45,893 nucleotides of DNA from Clostridiaceae bacterium (GCA_012729635.1 JAAYCT010000040.1:1-45893); one strand, 5' to 3'. Positions 15,625-24,419 are shown, numbered from the stretch's first letter. Made by a program: numbers and translations. The notes: generated by a model not told the origin, from the letters alone.

Positions 15625-16974
15625 ATGAAAAAGAAAAAGGCGATCGTCGTCATCCTTTCTCTCATCGTACTCATCGTTTTATCGGCCGGAGCCTGTCTTC
15701 TGATCCACAGCCGTTACAACGGGGTATATGCCGTGGAGGGCTACGGACTGTGTATTCTCATGCAAAACGGATCGGTGAAGGTCTATGAAGTTACGGATGA
15801 TTATTATTCCGCCGAGCCGGGCTTCGACGGGCTTCTCCTGATCGACATGCTTTATTCCGGGCTCGGGAAAATGAAGCTCGTTCAAACCGATGAAGGTCTT
15901 CAGATGATCGATGTCGGCGCGCAGGTGACGTATCGACTTCTTCGAAAAGACGCGTTGTTTCTTAAAGATCGGACCGAGGTCAAAGAGGGGATGCCGGTCG
16001 AAGCCTTCGCGATGTTTTATCAGATGTACGACGAGAACTACGCCTTCGAATCGCTTTACGGGGCGGATCTTACCGCGAAGTACGAAGAACTGAAAAGTCG
16101 GGTTAACTTAAAAACGACGGACGCGGAGCTTTTCGAGCGAATGAAGGAACTCGTAACGGACCTTAAAGACGGGCACGTCGAGCTTACCTTTGGCGACGAG
16201 GTTTTTTGCGCGGCGGAATACCGGCCGGAGTGGATCACCGACAACGAGCAGTTGTCGCTTCTTTCGGGGGTCATTATCGGTCGATACGCGAAAAATTACA
16301 CCAAGTTCGACGATTGCCTGATTCGTTACGGAATGTTATCCGAAGATGTCGGACTGATTATCATCCACAACATGGGGACCGAATCCCTCGACAAGACCAA
16401 ATCCACCCGTGCGGCGATGGATCAAATCGTCAGGGAATTTAATGATGCGGGAATCTCCTCCGTCGTCATTGAGCTTCGCTTTAACGGAGGCGGCTTCGAC
16501 GAGGCGTCACTTCTGCTCGCGGGGTATTTCACCGAGAGTCCCTATCTTGCGTATCGGAAACAAGTTTACTGTAATGGAGTTTTCTCGGAGCCTCAGGACA
16601 TCTATGTAAAACCGGGCAAACTGTTTTTTGACGGGGATGTGTATGTTTTGACGAGCGGGTATACCATCAGTGCGGCGGAGACCTTCATTCGCGCGATGCT
16701 GGCAAATCCGAACGGACGGGTCACGGTTGTCGGCGAAAAGACGGCGGGTTTTTATTCGGACGCGTTGGAACGAAGCCTTCCGGGCGGGTATACGTATTCG
16801 CTCTCCAACGAGCGGTATCTTTCGCATACCGGCGAAATTCTGGAAGGAAAGGGTATCGAGCCGGATGTTCGGATTCCGGTCTGCGTCGATGCGGCAAGAG
16901 CGGGCAGAGACGACGCGCTCGACTATATTTTGAAAAGTACCGGTTCGATCGCGATCATTCGACGGGAAGAGTGA
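15625..16974 (+). CDS. S41 family serine peptidase, membrane-anchored
   Basis: Extracytoplasmic protease of 449 residues. The N-terminal KKKK followed by a hydrophobic segment (residues 6-27) acts as a membrane anchor or uncleaved signal. The C-terminal half is a tail-specific protease-like (S41) domain: ELRFNGGGFDEASLLLAGYF, then the nucleophile Ser349 in SGYTISAAE and Lys372 in VVGEKTAGF, 23 residues apart, much as in the CtpA Ser/Lys dyad. No PDZ domain is recognised between; residues 115-240 resemble the helical N-terminal part of tricorn-like S41 enzymes. AAAGGAACGG precedes the ATG. It seems to stand alone; its substrate is unknown. Confidence 0.85.
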   Translation: MKKKKAIVVILSLIVLIVLSAGACLLIHSRYNGVYAVEGYGLCILMQNGSVKVYEVTDDYYSAEPGFDGLLLIDMLYSGLGKMKLVQTDEGLQMIDVGAQVTYRLLRKDALFLKDRTEVKEGMPVEAFAMFYQMYDENYAFESLYGADLTAKYEELKSRVNLKTTDAELFERMKELVTDLKDGHVELTFGDEVFCAAEYRPEWITDNEQLSLLSGVIIGRYAKNYTKFDDCLIRYGMLSEDVGLIIIHNMGTESLDKTKSTRAAMDQIVREFNDAGISSVVIELRFNGGGFDEASLLLAGYFTESPYLAYRKQVYCNGVFSEPQDIYVKPGKLFFDGDVYVLTSGYTISAAETFIRAMLANPNGRVTVVGEKTAGFYSDALERSLPGGYTYSLSNERYLSHTGEILEGKGIEPDVRIPVCVDAARAGRDDALDYILKSTGSIAIIRREE

Positions 16975-17362
16975 AAAAGTTGCTCGCGGGCTCATCACCT
17001 ATTTCCGTGAAACATAGTATACGAGATATTCTGCAATAGGGCGGTGATACGTGCGAAATCTTGAGGAGAGAACCGGTTCGTCCGTAGTTTCGTCTTTTCG
17101 AGCCGATATCGACCGATAGACTTTCGTCAATCGCGCATTAATATGGATTAGGATGTGTTGCTAACACCAAGCGATCAGCAAAGCCACTGAACGATTTTTG
17201 AATATATGTTTTACGGAAATAGGTGAAGAGCCAGCTCGTACAGGGTGTTTTCTTTTTATTTTAAACGAGTATACTGAAGGTGCGGTGCAGATCTTCCCGC
17301 AAGAGAGGGCGATTACGACGCCATAGAATGAATCATCAAGAAGGTCGTATGAGGTCTCTTAT
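16975..17362 (+). other. Intergenic region without a recognisable gene
   Basis: Nearly 390 bases without a credible coding frame on either strand. A possible -10 (TATACT, 17270-17275) with no good -35 lies about 90 bases before the LysE-type gene. A short palindrome (GTGTT-GCT-AACAC) near 17157 is too small to interpret. No RNA gene recognised. Confidence 0.5.
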
Positions 17363-18004
17363 ATGAAAATGTTATTGAACGGTCTTTTGACCGGTTTATT
17401 CCTGCAACTGGCCGTCGGCCCGATTTTCTTCTTTATTTTGAGCATCGCCGTTGAATCCGACCTCTTCGTCGCGTGGGCAGCAGTAGCGGGAGTCGTTTTG
17501 GCGGACTACATCTATGTCGCGCTTTCGATACTGGGTATCGCCAAACTGATCGATCATCCGAAAGTGAAACGCGTCTTCGGAATCGTCAGCGCGTTTGTGA
17601 TCATCGCTTTCGGTGCGTATTTACTGTGGAGCGCGATACGGGGTGCGCAAGGCGCGATCGCTTCGGGAGATCGGACCGCGGCGGGTGCTTTTGTGAGCAG
17701 TTTTTTGCTGACGATCGGAAGCCCGTTGACGCTCTTTTTCTGGAGCAGTATTTTCGCGGTGAAAGCAATCGAAAAGAATTACAACAAGCGGGAGATCACG
17801 GTTTTCGGTATCGGCGCCGGTTTTTCGACCGTCATTTTTCTGGGGGCGACGGTGACGATTGTCTCCGTACTTCAAGCCTCACTGCCGGATGTTATTGTCT
17901 CGATCCTTAACTTCATCGTCGCGGCGGTGATGATCGGTTACGGGCTCATTCGACTGGTGAGAATTTTTTCCGGAGCGCCGGCACGAATCGCCGAGGGAAC
18001 GTAG
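17363..18004 (+). CDS. LysE/RhtB family amino acid exporter
   Basis: Inner-membrane exporter of 213 residues with six predicted transmembrane segments, the normal size for the LysE/RhtB superfamily. The N-terminal signature is present (GLFLQLAVGPIFFFILSIAV; members have a conserved Gly-Pro here) and the later TIGSPLTLFFWSSIF is the typical second Pro-containing segment. Such proteins export amino acids or related small molecules by proton exchange; the substrate cannot be predicted. GAGG lies nine bases before the ATG. It is monocistronic, followed by a separate promoter for the XRE regulator. Confidence 0.88.
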   Translation: MKMLLNGLLTGLFLQLAVGPIFFFILSIAVESDLFVAWAAVAGVVLADYIYVALSILGIAKLIDHPKVKRVFGIVSAFVIIAFGAYLLWSAIRGAQGAIASGDRTAAGAFVSSFLLTIGSPLTLFFWSSIFAVKAIEKNYNKREITVFGIGAGFSTVIFLGATVTIVSVLQASLPDVIVSILNFIVAAVMIGYGLIRLVRIFSGAPARIAEGT

Positions 18005-18070
18005 ATATATAAACATAACGGTGTCATCACTTCGCTTCATACCGTAAAAAGTGTCAACAACAAAAATGTG

Positions 18071-18098
18071 TTGGCGAAATCGACTTTTTTGATAAACT
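18071..18098 (+). promoter_or_regulatory. Predicted promoter of the XRE-type regulator
   Basis: TTGGCG (18071-18076) and TAAACT (18093-18098) are 16 bases apart, about 25 bases before the start codon. A moderate match to sigmaA consensus. Confidence 0.4.
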
Positions 18099-18122
18099 GA
18101 AGTGGAAAGGCAGGTGTCGTTT

Positions 18123-18491
18123 ATGTCTCTTTCCGACCAAATCAAGTCCGCCCGAACCGGGCTCGGTCTCACGCAGGAACAAGTTGCCCGTCGATTGGGA
18201 ATCACGCATCAGGCGGTATCGAACTGGGAAAACGGTCATTCCGTTCCGACTCCCGCCAATCTTACCGCGATTTCGGGGATTCTCGGTATCAGCGCATCGG
18301 ATCTGTCGACGCTGGCCGAGCAAGCCGTCACTTGGAAAACGGGGGGCGGAGCGGCACGTGCGCGAGCCAAATCGAGCGGAAACGTAAGCCCCGCCGCCGC
18401 ATCGCATACCTCTCCTTCTTCTGTCTCACGGGCGCCGGGCGACAGTTTGGTATCGACGATCATCGCTGCCATCAAAAGGAAATTTCTTTAG
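18123..18491 (+). CDS. XRE-family helix-turn-helix regulator
   Basis: Small DNA-binding protein of 122 residues. Residues 3-60 form a Cro/C1-type helix-turn-helix (LTQEQVARRLGITHQAVSNW, ENG and following helix). The rest (about 65-110) is low complexity, rich in Ala, Ser, Pro and Arg, ending in a short basic helix (IIAAIKRKFL). No ligand-binding or dimerisation domain is recognised. The ATG at 18123 was preferred over an upstream GTG at 18102 because AGGTG is well spaced and the domain begins here. Targets are unknown; the nitroreductase-like gene starts 36 bases downstream and could be co-transcribed. Confidence 0.8.
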   Translation: MSLSDQIKSARTGLGLTQEQVARRLGITHQAVSNWENGHSVPTPANLTAISGILGISASDLSTLAEQAVTWKTGGGAARARAKSSGNVSPAAASHTSPSSVSRAPGDSLVSTIIAAIKRKFL

Positions 18492-18527
18492 AAAACGGGT
18501 GAGATAAAACGGATGGAAGGATAAGCG

Positions 18528-19214
18528 GTGACTCGTATGGCAAAGATTATGGATGTTCATGAGGCGGTTCGAAGCCGCCACTCGGTCCGACAATATCTGG
18601 ATCGTCCGATTCCGGAGGATATACGTACGGAGCTTATCGCCGAGACGGAGCGCGTCAATCGGGAGGGAGCGCTGAACATTCAGATCTTTTTCGACGAACC
18701 GCGAGCCTTTGACAGTATTTTGGCCAAGTACGGACGTTTTTCCGGCGTCTCCGACTATATTGCTCTCGTCGGACAAAAAGCCGAGGATCTCGACGAAAAA
18801 ATCGGATACTTCGGAGAGCGGCTTGTCTTGTTGGCGCAGATGCTCGGCCTGAATACTTGTTGGGTCGCGGAGACGTACGGTAAGAAAAGATGCAGAGCAA
18901 AAATCGGACAGAACGAGAAACTCGTCTCGGTCATTGCGCTCGGTTACGGGGCGACCCCGGGCATTCCGCACAAATCCAAACCGATGAAAATTCTGTGTAA
19001 TGTCGAAAATGATATGCCGGAGTGGTTTGTCAAAGGAATGGAGGCGGCGATTCTGGCTCCGACCGCGATGAATCTACAGCGGTTTTTCATGGAGCGGATG
19101 GAGAATATTGTAATCGCGAAATCGACCGGTATCCGTTACGCACAAATTAATCTGGGGATTGTGAAATACCATTTTGAGATCGGAGCGGGAAAAGAAAATT
19201 TCTCATGGGGATAG
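18528..19214 (+). CDS. Nitroreductase-like protein (TM1586 type)
   Basis: Flavin-fold protein of 228 residues resembling the putative TM1586 nitroreductase family. Its start is the family hallmark EAVRSRHSVRQYLDRPIP, which includes the Arg-rich FMN-binding loop. A second half with MEAAILAPTAMNLQRFF resembles an internal copy of the fold, as these proteins are fused dimers. Role: an FMN-dependent reductase of unknown substrate. A GTG at 18528 has AAGGA well placed; the ATG nine bases later is an alternative. It follows the XRE-type gene closely. Confidence 0.8.
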   Translation: MTRMAKIMDVHEAVRSRHSVRQYLDRPIPEDIRTELIAETERVNREGALNIQIFFDEPRAFDSILAKYGRFSGVSDYIALVGQKAEDLDEKIGYFGERLVLLAQMLGLNTCWVAETYGKKRCRAKIGQNEKLVSVIALGYGATPGIPHKSKPMKILCNVENDMPEWFVKGMEAAILAPTAMNLQRFFMERMENIVIAKSTGIRYAQINLGIVKYHFEIGAGKENFSWG

Positions 19215-19330
19215 TCCGCGGGATCTGTCGATCTTGAATCCGCTTCGTGCCGGAGCCGGTTTTCCGTTCGAATTTTCATTTCAGATCCGATCCGTCCCGC
19301 CGGGTGACGGATCGAAAAAGGAGCAGGTTT

Positions 19331-19930
19331 GTGATTGAATCGATTTTGTTTGCCGTTTTGCAGGTAGGCCTGTTTTCAATGATTCCGCTGATCGTGTGGG
19401 GGATAACCGCGAGAAAAAAGGAAAACTTTTTCCGTTGGATCGGACTTATCAAGATTCGAACGGAAGCGCCGATACGGTTTGTTTTACTCTTCGGCGCTCT
19501 TTTTGCCGGCGTATGTCTGCTTTCCGCTTTTGCGGTTCCGCTGATCATCGGAGACAATGAAACCGCAGTATCCTCCTTTCAGGGCGGGGGTGTTTCCGCA
19601 ATCCCGGGGATCTTGATTCATTCGGTCATTCAAACCGGGCTTTCCGAGGAGATCCTTTTTCGCGGTTTCATCGGGAAGCGCCTGATATCACGTGTCGGAT
19701 TCGCGGCAGGCAATATCATTCAGGCCGGGCTATTCGGAATTATGCACGGGGTCTTGTTCTTTATTATGATCGGATGGGAGCGCGCGCTCGGGCTTGCCGT
19801 TCTGACCGGCGGAATCGGATGGATCCAAGGGTATCTCAACGAGAAGAAAGCGGGCGGATCCATCCTTCCGGGGTGGTTATTTCACGCGCTTACCAATATC
19901 GCTTCGGGACTCGGGGCGGCGTTCGGTTGA
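19331..19930 (+). CDS. CPBP family intramembrane metalloprotease
   Basis: Integral membrane protein of 199 residues of the CPBP (CAAX protease/bacteriocin-processing, Abi) family. Motifs: E106-E107 and R111 in SEEILFRGFIG, H139 in FGIMHG and a further His in FHALTN near 188. These form the glutamate/histidine catalytic site of the Rce1-like fold. Family roles include bacteriocin self-immunity and processing of membrane proteins, none of which can be assigned here. The GTG at 19331 was chosen because AAGGAG lies eight bases upstream; the frame is open further upstream without an RBS. It is followed by the DUF2161 gene 27 bases later. Confidence 0.87.
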   Translation: MIESILFAVLQVGLFSMIPLIVWGITARKKENFFRWIGLIKIRTEAPIRFVLLFGALFAGVCLLSAFAVPLIIGDNETAVSSFQGGGVSAIPGILIHSVIQTGLSEEILFRGFIGKRLISRVGFAAGNIIQAGLFGIMHGVLFFIMIGWERALGLAVLTGGIGWIQGYLNEKKAGGSILPGWLFHALTNIASGLGAAFG

Positions 19931-19957
19931 GCTGAATTCAAACGGAGTGTTTTTTCG

Positions 19958-20749
19958 ATGGAAATGATTCGCTATGAACGGGAGCTGTACGGTCCGGTGC
20001 GGGATTTTCTGATTCGACAGGGTTTTACGGTACGTGGTGAGGTCGGCTCCTGTGATGTTGCGGCGGCGCGGGGCGAGGAACTGATTGTGGTCGAGCTGAA
20101 GCGACACCTGTCCTTTGATCTCCTGGCACAGGCGGTCGAACGGCAGACCTATTCGGATTATGTCTATCTGGCAGTGCCGAAGTCTGTTGATTTTAAAGAG
20201 GATAAGGAATGGCGCGCAAAACTTCGCGTTTTGAAGCGTCTCGGGCTGGGTCTTCTTCTGGTCAGCAAAAATGAAAAAACCTATCTTGTCGAGGAGGCCC
20301 TGTTACCCGATTCGCCGGGCGGACTGCGGCGCGCAAAAAAGAAAAGGACATCCATTGTAAGAGAGCTTTCTGCCCGAAGAACGGACGGTAATATCGGCGG
20401 TACTCGAGGAGTCCCGCTGTTGACCGCGTATCGTGAGGCAGCGCTCAAACTGGCGGTACTGATTGATATGCACGGGCCGATGAAACCCAAGGAGCTTCGC
20501 GAAAAGGGCGGGCACGAGAAAAAGACCACGTCCATCCTGAACGCAAACTTCTACGGATGGTTTGAACGGGAAGAGGATGGCAGGTACGCGTTGACGACCG
20601 CCGGCAAAGATGCCCTTGCGACCTATGAGCGGGCCGTTTCGGTTTTTCGAATGGATCGAATCCCGGAGGAAAAGAGCACCCCGGTACAAACGGATGTCCC
20701 GAAGCAATCGCGGGCGAAAAAAAGAAAACCGGCGGATCGGATTACTTAA
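19958..20749 (+). CDS. DUF2161 putative PD-(D/E)XK phosphodiesterase
   Basis: Protein of 263 residues matching the DUF2161 (COG5482) family. An early nuclease core is visible: D33 in GSCDVAA and E46-x-K48 in LIVVELKRH, the PD-(D/E)XK pattern, within the first 110 residues. Residues about 155-215 look like a winged-helix domain (HGPMKPKELREKGGHEKKTT and YALTTAGKDAL), ending in a basic Pro/Lys-rich tail (QSRAKKRKP). Function is not known; the fold suggests nucleic acid cleavage or binding. It follows the CPBP protease gene and overlaps the opposite-strand GGDEF gene by eight bases at their 3' ends. Confidence 0.78.
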   Translation: MEMIRYERELYGPVRDFLIRQGFTVRGEVGSCDVAAARGEELIVVELKRHLSFDLLAQAVERQTYSDYVYLAVPKSVDFKEDKEWRAKLRVLKRLGLGLLLVSKNEKTYLVEEALLPDSPGGLRRAKKKRTSIVRELSARRTDGNIGGTRGVPLLTAYREAALKLAVLIDMHGPMKPKELREKGGHEKKTTSILNANFYGWFEREEDGRYALTTAGKDALATYERAVSVFRMDRIPEEKSTPVQTDVPKQSRAKKRKPADRIT

Positions 20750-22376
20750 AGAGGTCGAAGAATTTTGCATCGTCGACGACCATATGATGAATGATCACTT
20801 TTTCCATTAGAAAACAATAGAACGCCGTCGGGTGAACGCGTTGCTGGTTTCGAAGATCGCGCCAGAAACGCATTTGCTTTCGCAGGTCGTCGTGAAGCGC
20901 GGAATGCTCCTTGAGCTTTTCATAGCGACTTTGTTTTAATATGAATTCTTCGGAGCGGAAGTGTTGATCCATATCGATCATTAACTCGTTGATCGCTTCC
21001 TGTTCTTTGATTCGTTGCTTGGTCTCATAGTATTCAATCAACCGGTTGCCCGTATCCAGTAAGGATCGGTGTTGCTCGTCGATCCGGACATTTCCGCTGG
21101 CCCATTCCTTTTTCCAGACATACTTGCAGGACTGGACATCGCAAGCTCGGGATTCCGAGCTCCCGCACGTTCGGTTTCTGCCCATGTTTTTCGCAAGATA
21201 CAAAGAGGTGTCGGTACGGATAAACCATTCTTCAAACGGCTCATCCCGCTCAAGCGCGGCTACCCCGAAGCTCGCGGTTACCTCACCCGCAACTTTATGC
21301 GGCGTCAATTCAAGCTTCCTTCGAATTTTTTCCGCCGCGAAAAGCGCTCCCTTTTCGGGGGTGTCGAGCATGATGACGACAAACTCCTCTCCACCGAGCC
21401 GGGCGGGAAAATCCGTCTGGCGCAGATTTTCTTTCAGGATGGTGGCGACATGCTTGAGGACCTGATCGCCGACCGGGTGTCCCCAATGATCGTTGATTTT
21501 TTTAAAAAAATCGATGTCCATGATCATCATGGATACCGGGAAGTAACGACGTTTGAATTTTCGGATGATGTCCGCCGCGTGGACGTCGAACGCCTGTCGG
21601 CTGAAAAGGCCGGTCATCGAATCGCGCGAGGCGGAATCCTGAAGCTTATCGGAAAGAAGTGTGCTTTCGGAGATGTCCCGGGCGGACGCGAATATCATAC
21701 CCCGGTCATTTTCGGCGCTCCATCTCAGACTTCGATACACGCCGTCCTTTCCACGAAAACGATTGGTGAAAAACGGAACATCCATCCCCGCATTTAACTG
21801 GTTGATCATCAGATGTGTCGTACCGACGTCGCCGGGGTGGAGAAAGGAGAAGAAACTTTGTGTTTCAAGATCGCTTGCGTTATAGCCGAGTGTTCGGACC
21901 AGCTCGCCGTTAATCTTAACCAATCGTGCGTCCGGCGAAATGACACAAAGTAAATCCAAGTTAACCTTCAGGAGGGCCTGTATATCCAACTCCAGCATTC
22001 TTTCCCGCGTAATATTTTCGTAAACGACCCCAAGAAACGTATCGTCGACCCGGAAAATCCGTGCGCGGTAACTTTGATGCGACAAACTGAAGTCATGCTC
22101 GGTCACTTCCCGTGAACCGCTGAGATACACCCGCTCCATTTCTGCTTTAAGCAGGTCCGCAGTATTCGGGTTGCCAAACAAACGATCGAAAATCTCCGGA
22201 CCGTTTCGAAACTTTTGTTCCGGAGCAATATCCGTAAAAAACGCCTTTTCAAAAGAATCGTTATAGGAAACGGTTTCGAGTATCAGGCGCCCGGTATCCT
22301 CGTCCGTTTTATATCGATGGATCGAAAAAGGGACGGGGCAAACCATAAAGGAGTCAAAGGTCAGGGATTCATTCAT
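20742..22376 (-). CDS. PAS-GGDEF-hemerythrin diguanylate cyclase
   Basis: Signalling protein of 544 residues without membrane segments. Layout: a divergent PAS-like region (1-125), a PAS domain (about 130-245), a GGDEF domain (250-405) and a bacteriohemerythrin domain (425-540). The catalytic site is GGEEF at 328-332, and the product-inhibition site R319-x-x-D322 lies exactly five residues before it, so it should make cyclic di-GMP and be feedback-controlled. Hemerythrin ligands are complete: H436 in IDEQH, H472, E476, H491, H495, H530/531 and D535. A di-iron O2-binding sensor is therefore likely. The ATG at 22376 has GGAGG seven bases upstream. Divergent from the metallo-hydrolase gene across a palindrome at 22440. 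Confidence 0.93.
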   Translation of the reverse strand: MNESLTFDSFMVCPVPFSIHRYKTDEDTGRLILETVSYNDSFEKAFFTDIAPEQKFRNGPEIFDRLFGNPNTADLLKAEMERVYLSGSREVTEHDFSLSHQSYRARIFRVDDTFLGVVYENITRERMLELDIQALLKVNLDLLCVISPDARLVKINGELVRTLGYNASDLETQSFFSFLHPGDVGTTHLMINQLNAGMDVPFFTNRFRGKDGVYRSLRWSAENDRGMIFASARDISESTLLSDKLQDSASRDSMTGLFSRQAFDVHAADIIRKFKRRYFPVSMMIMDIDFFKKINDHWGHPVGDQVLKHVATILKENLRQTDFPARLGGEEFVVIMLDTPEKGALFAAEKIRRKLELTPHKVAGEVTASFGVAALERDEPFEEWFIRTDTSLYLAKNMGRNRTCGSSESRACDVQSCKYVWKKEWASGNVRIDEQHRSLLDTGNRLIEYYETKQRIKEQEAINELMIDMDQHFRSEEFILKQSRYEKLKEHSALHDDLRKQMRFWRDLRNQQRVHPTAFYCFLMEKVIIHHMVVDDAKFFDLFK

Positions 22377-22419
22377 GGGTGCTTCCTCCGGGACCGATGC
22401 AAAACCGCACGACATTCTC

Positions 22420-22448
22420 ATTATACCTTGATATTCTTGAAAATAAAA
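22420..22448 (-). promoter_or_regulatory. Predicted promoter of the GGDEF-hemerythrin gene
   Basis: On the minus strand a perfect TATAAT (22425-22420) lies 44 bases before the start codon; the -35 position, 17 bases further up (22448-22443), reads TTTTAT and falls inside the palindrome. A weak -35 at an operator-like palindrome suggests regulated use. Confidence 0.5.
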
Positions 22449-22459
22449 CGTTTTATTTT
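22440..22459. promoter_or_regulatory. Perfect 20-bp AT-rich palindrome between divergent genes
   Basis: AAAATAAAAC followed at once by its exact reverse complement GTTTTATTTT. It covers the -35 region of the minus-strand GGDEF-hemerythrin promoter and abuts the -35 region of the plus-strand promoter. An operator for a dimeric regulator is the likeliest reading; the factor is unknown. Confidence 0.5.
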
Positions 22460-22479
22460 ATCTCGTCAAAAAAATCCGG

Positions 22480-22488
22480 TGATATAAT
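22480..22488 (+). promoter_or_regulatory. Extended -10 promoter of the metallo-hydrolase gene
   Basis: TGATATAAT, a perfect extended -10, 31 bases before the hydrolase start; no good -35. The upstream edge meets the palindrome at 22440-22459. Confidence 0.55.
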
Positions 22489-22519
22489 GAAATCGAATCG
22501 GAAGGGAGGCGATCGAATC

Positions 22520-23122
22520 ATGGAAATACTATATCAGGGACACGGAAGTCTTCGATTTTCGACCGACGCGGGAACCGTCGTTTATCTTGATCCCTGCGCG
22601 GGCGACGGATACGATATTCCGGCAGATCTGATTCTCGTAACGCATGCGCACGGCGATCATTCGATGGTACATAAGCCGGCGCGAAAAGAAAAATGTGTTG
22701 AAATTTTCGGTGCGGACATGATCGACGGAAAAGAGTATCGATCCGTTCAAATTCTGGATGTATCGATTGAGGCCGTACCCGCGTACAATCGAAATCATCG
22801 GAGAAGCGAATGCGTCGGGTACCTGGTATTTGCGGACAGCGTCGGGTGCTACTTTGCCGGTGACACCGACAAAATTCCCGAGATGGCGGCGCTTCGCGAA
22901 CGAAATCTCGACTATGCATTTTTCCCCGCGGACGGCTTTTACAATATGGATGCTGCCGAAGCGGCCGAATGCGCCGAAACGGTCGGCGCGAAGCACTCGA
23001 CCCCGATCCACACGGTTCCCTACCACGGCGCGCCGAACGAACTTTTCAGCGAGGAGAAGGCGGAAGGGTTTCGACCAAAGGGGAGGCTGATTCTCCGGCC
23101 CGGAGAGTCAATAACGACATAA
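22520..23122 (+). CDS. Metallo-beta-lactamase fold hydrolase (UlaG-like)
   Basis: Cytoplasmic metal-dependent hydrolase of 200 residues. The motif H42-x-H44-x-D46-H47 in THAHGDHS binds two metals; a second ligand region is FAGDTDKIPEM near 115 and the last His comes in THAxx-type order as PIHTVPYHG. Length and the GHGSLRF start fit the small UlaG-like/UPF0173-type subgroup. Substrate unknown. The ATG at 22520 with GGGAGG ten bases upstream was chosen over an in-frame ATG at 22487 that lies in the promoter itself. It diverges from the GGDEF-hemerythrin gene and may share its control element. Confidence 0.85.
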   Translation: MEILYQGHGSLRFSTDAGTVVYLDPCAGDGYDIPADLILVTHAHGDHSMVHKPARKEKCVEIFGADMIDGKEYRSVQILDVSIEAVPAYNRNHRRSECVGYLVFADSVGCYFAGDTDKIPEMAALRERNLDYAFFPADGFYNMDAAEAAECAETVGAKHSTPIHTVPYHGAPNELFSEEKAEGFRPKGRLILRPGESITT

Positions 23123-23126
23123 AGGA

Positions 23127-24419
23127 TCATTTTACCGGATCAACCGAAGAACATTTTTCGATGATTCGATTCCAGATCCGGTCTCCGGTATCGGGGTCAA
23201 AACAGTTTTGATCGTAAATCATATTCATGAAAAGTTTGCCGCAACAGGTCAGTGCGCCGATGACGCGTTCTCCGCGTGTCGCACTGAAGGTCGGGCCGAA
23301 GAATTCCTTTACACAGAGGTCGCCGTATCGATCCGCCATTTTGACGCGACCGAGATTGGAAAATGAAAAATCGTACGGATCCGGCGTGTGCGCCTCTCGA
23401 TTGGCGTAAAACTCCTCCGGGTCCCGGACCCCTTCCAAAAGATAAGTCATGAAGTTGTAGTAGCCGGCAAGCGGATTCAGACTCTCGATCTTTTCGTGCA
23501 GTTTCGCTCCGATCTCCCGCGCGATCTCTTCGGTCGGTCGACCGGGCGGGCAGTCGGCCTGCGCGGTAATCAGTCCGTTAAACAGACCGAAGGTGCGCTC
23601 CGATCCTTCGCGAAGCTGGGAGCGGAAATTAATCGGGCTTTGAATCGTACGAAGGTACCCCTCGGACGGACCGAATTCCTCAGCAAAACATTGAAGAATC
23701 ATTGCACCGATAAAGGAGTGAACCGTCGTCTTGCAGGTCGCGGCTGCGGCAATCAAGGCTTCCGTCTCGCTTTTCGAAAAACCGTGCAAGTGAATCCGGA
23801 ACGGAGGGACCGGAAACGCTTCGGGTTGAATATCCTTTGGTGTATATCTCGTATAGTCTTTGTTATCCTTAAATTTCGGAGGATCCATGGCCAGAATTTT
23901 CTCCATGTTTTCCTGCGATATCATCTTGTGAAGCATCGGTGCCCAGTCGTTTTCCCCGGGAGCGATGGCCGGCAAATCGGGATTTCCCAAATGCTCCATC
24001 AGCCGCTCGAGAAAAATGACCGCACCGACGCCGTCGACCACCGCATGCTGAAAAACGGCAATGAACTGATTCTCTTTTTCGTTCTGAAGGAGGGCGAAAC
24101 GCACCATCGGTCCCTCTTCGTTTTGGAAGGGCTCGCGAAGAAGAAGAATCAATTCCTCCTCCGGATCTCCGGAAAAGGAGGGCTTGACGAGCAAGGGATA
24201 TTCGGGCACATTTTCGGTCGTAATCCACTGGGTGCGATCGGAAAGCTTTTCAATGCGCACGGCGCTTAAGGGAAATTCGATCCGGTTTTTTTGCAAAGCG
24301 GCGCGCAGACGAGCTTCGGTCAGCGGTCCTTCCAGACCCATTCGAAACGCAAAAAACATGGGTCCGAGCTTGCTGTAATAAAACATAACGCGCTCATAAG
24401 AAGTGGTTTCTCGTCTCAT
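23127..24419 (-). CDS. Stand-alone condensation-domain acyltransferase
   Basis: Protein of 430 residues in the condensation/alcohol-acyltransferase superfamily (as in NRPS condensation domains and PapA-type acyltransferases). The active-site motif HHxxxDG appears as Q-H-A-V-V-D-G with the second, catalytic His125 and D129-G130 kept; the first His is Gln. The second half carries DFSFSNLGRV, equivalent to the DFGWG-like structural motif. No carrier protein or adenylation domain is nearby. Its ATG overlaps the MATE gene stop by four bases (ATGA), so the two are coupled. A role in acylating an alcohol or amine whose product the MATE protein exports is plausible but inferred. Confidence 0.8.
   Translation of the reverse strand: MRRETTSYERVMFYYSKLGPMFFAFRMGLEGPLTEARLRAALQKNRIEFPLSAVRIEKLSDRTQWITTENVPEYPLLVKPSFSGDPEEELILLLREPFQNEEGPMVRFALLQNEKENQFIAVFQHAVVDGVGAVIFLERLMEHLGNPDLPAIAPGENDWAPMLHKMISQENMEKILAMDPPKFKDNKDYTRYTPKDIQPEAFPVPPFRIHLHGFSKSETEALIAAAATCKTTVHSFIGAMILQCFAEEFGPSEGYLRTIQSPINFRSQLREGSERTFGLFNGLITAQADCPPGRPTEEIAREIGAKLHEKIESLNPLAGYYNFMTYLLEGVRDPEEFYANREAHTPDPYDFSFSNLGRVKMADRYGDLCVKEFFGPTFSATRGERVIGALTCCGKLFMNMIYDQNCFDPDTGDRIWNRIIEKCSSVDPVK

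Noticed and set aside
23388-24269. A 293-codon open frame on the plus strand
   Set aside because: It is the mirror of the condensation-type acyltransferase gene; composition is Arg- and Gly-rich and no domain is seen.
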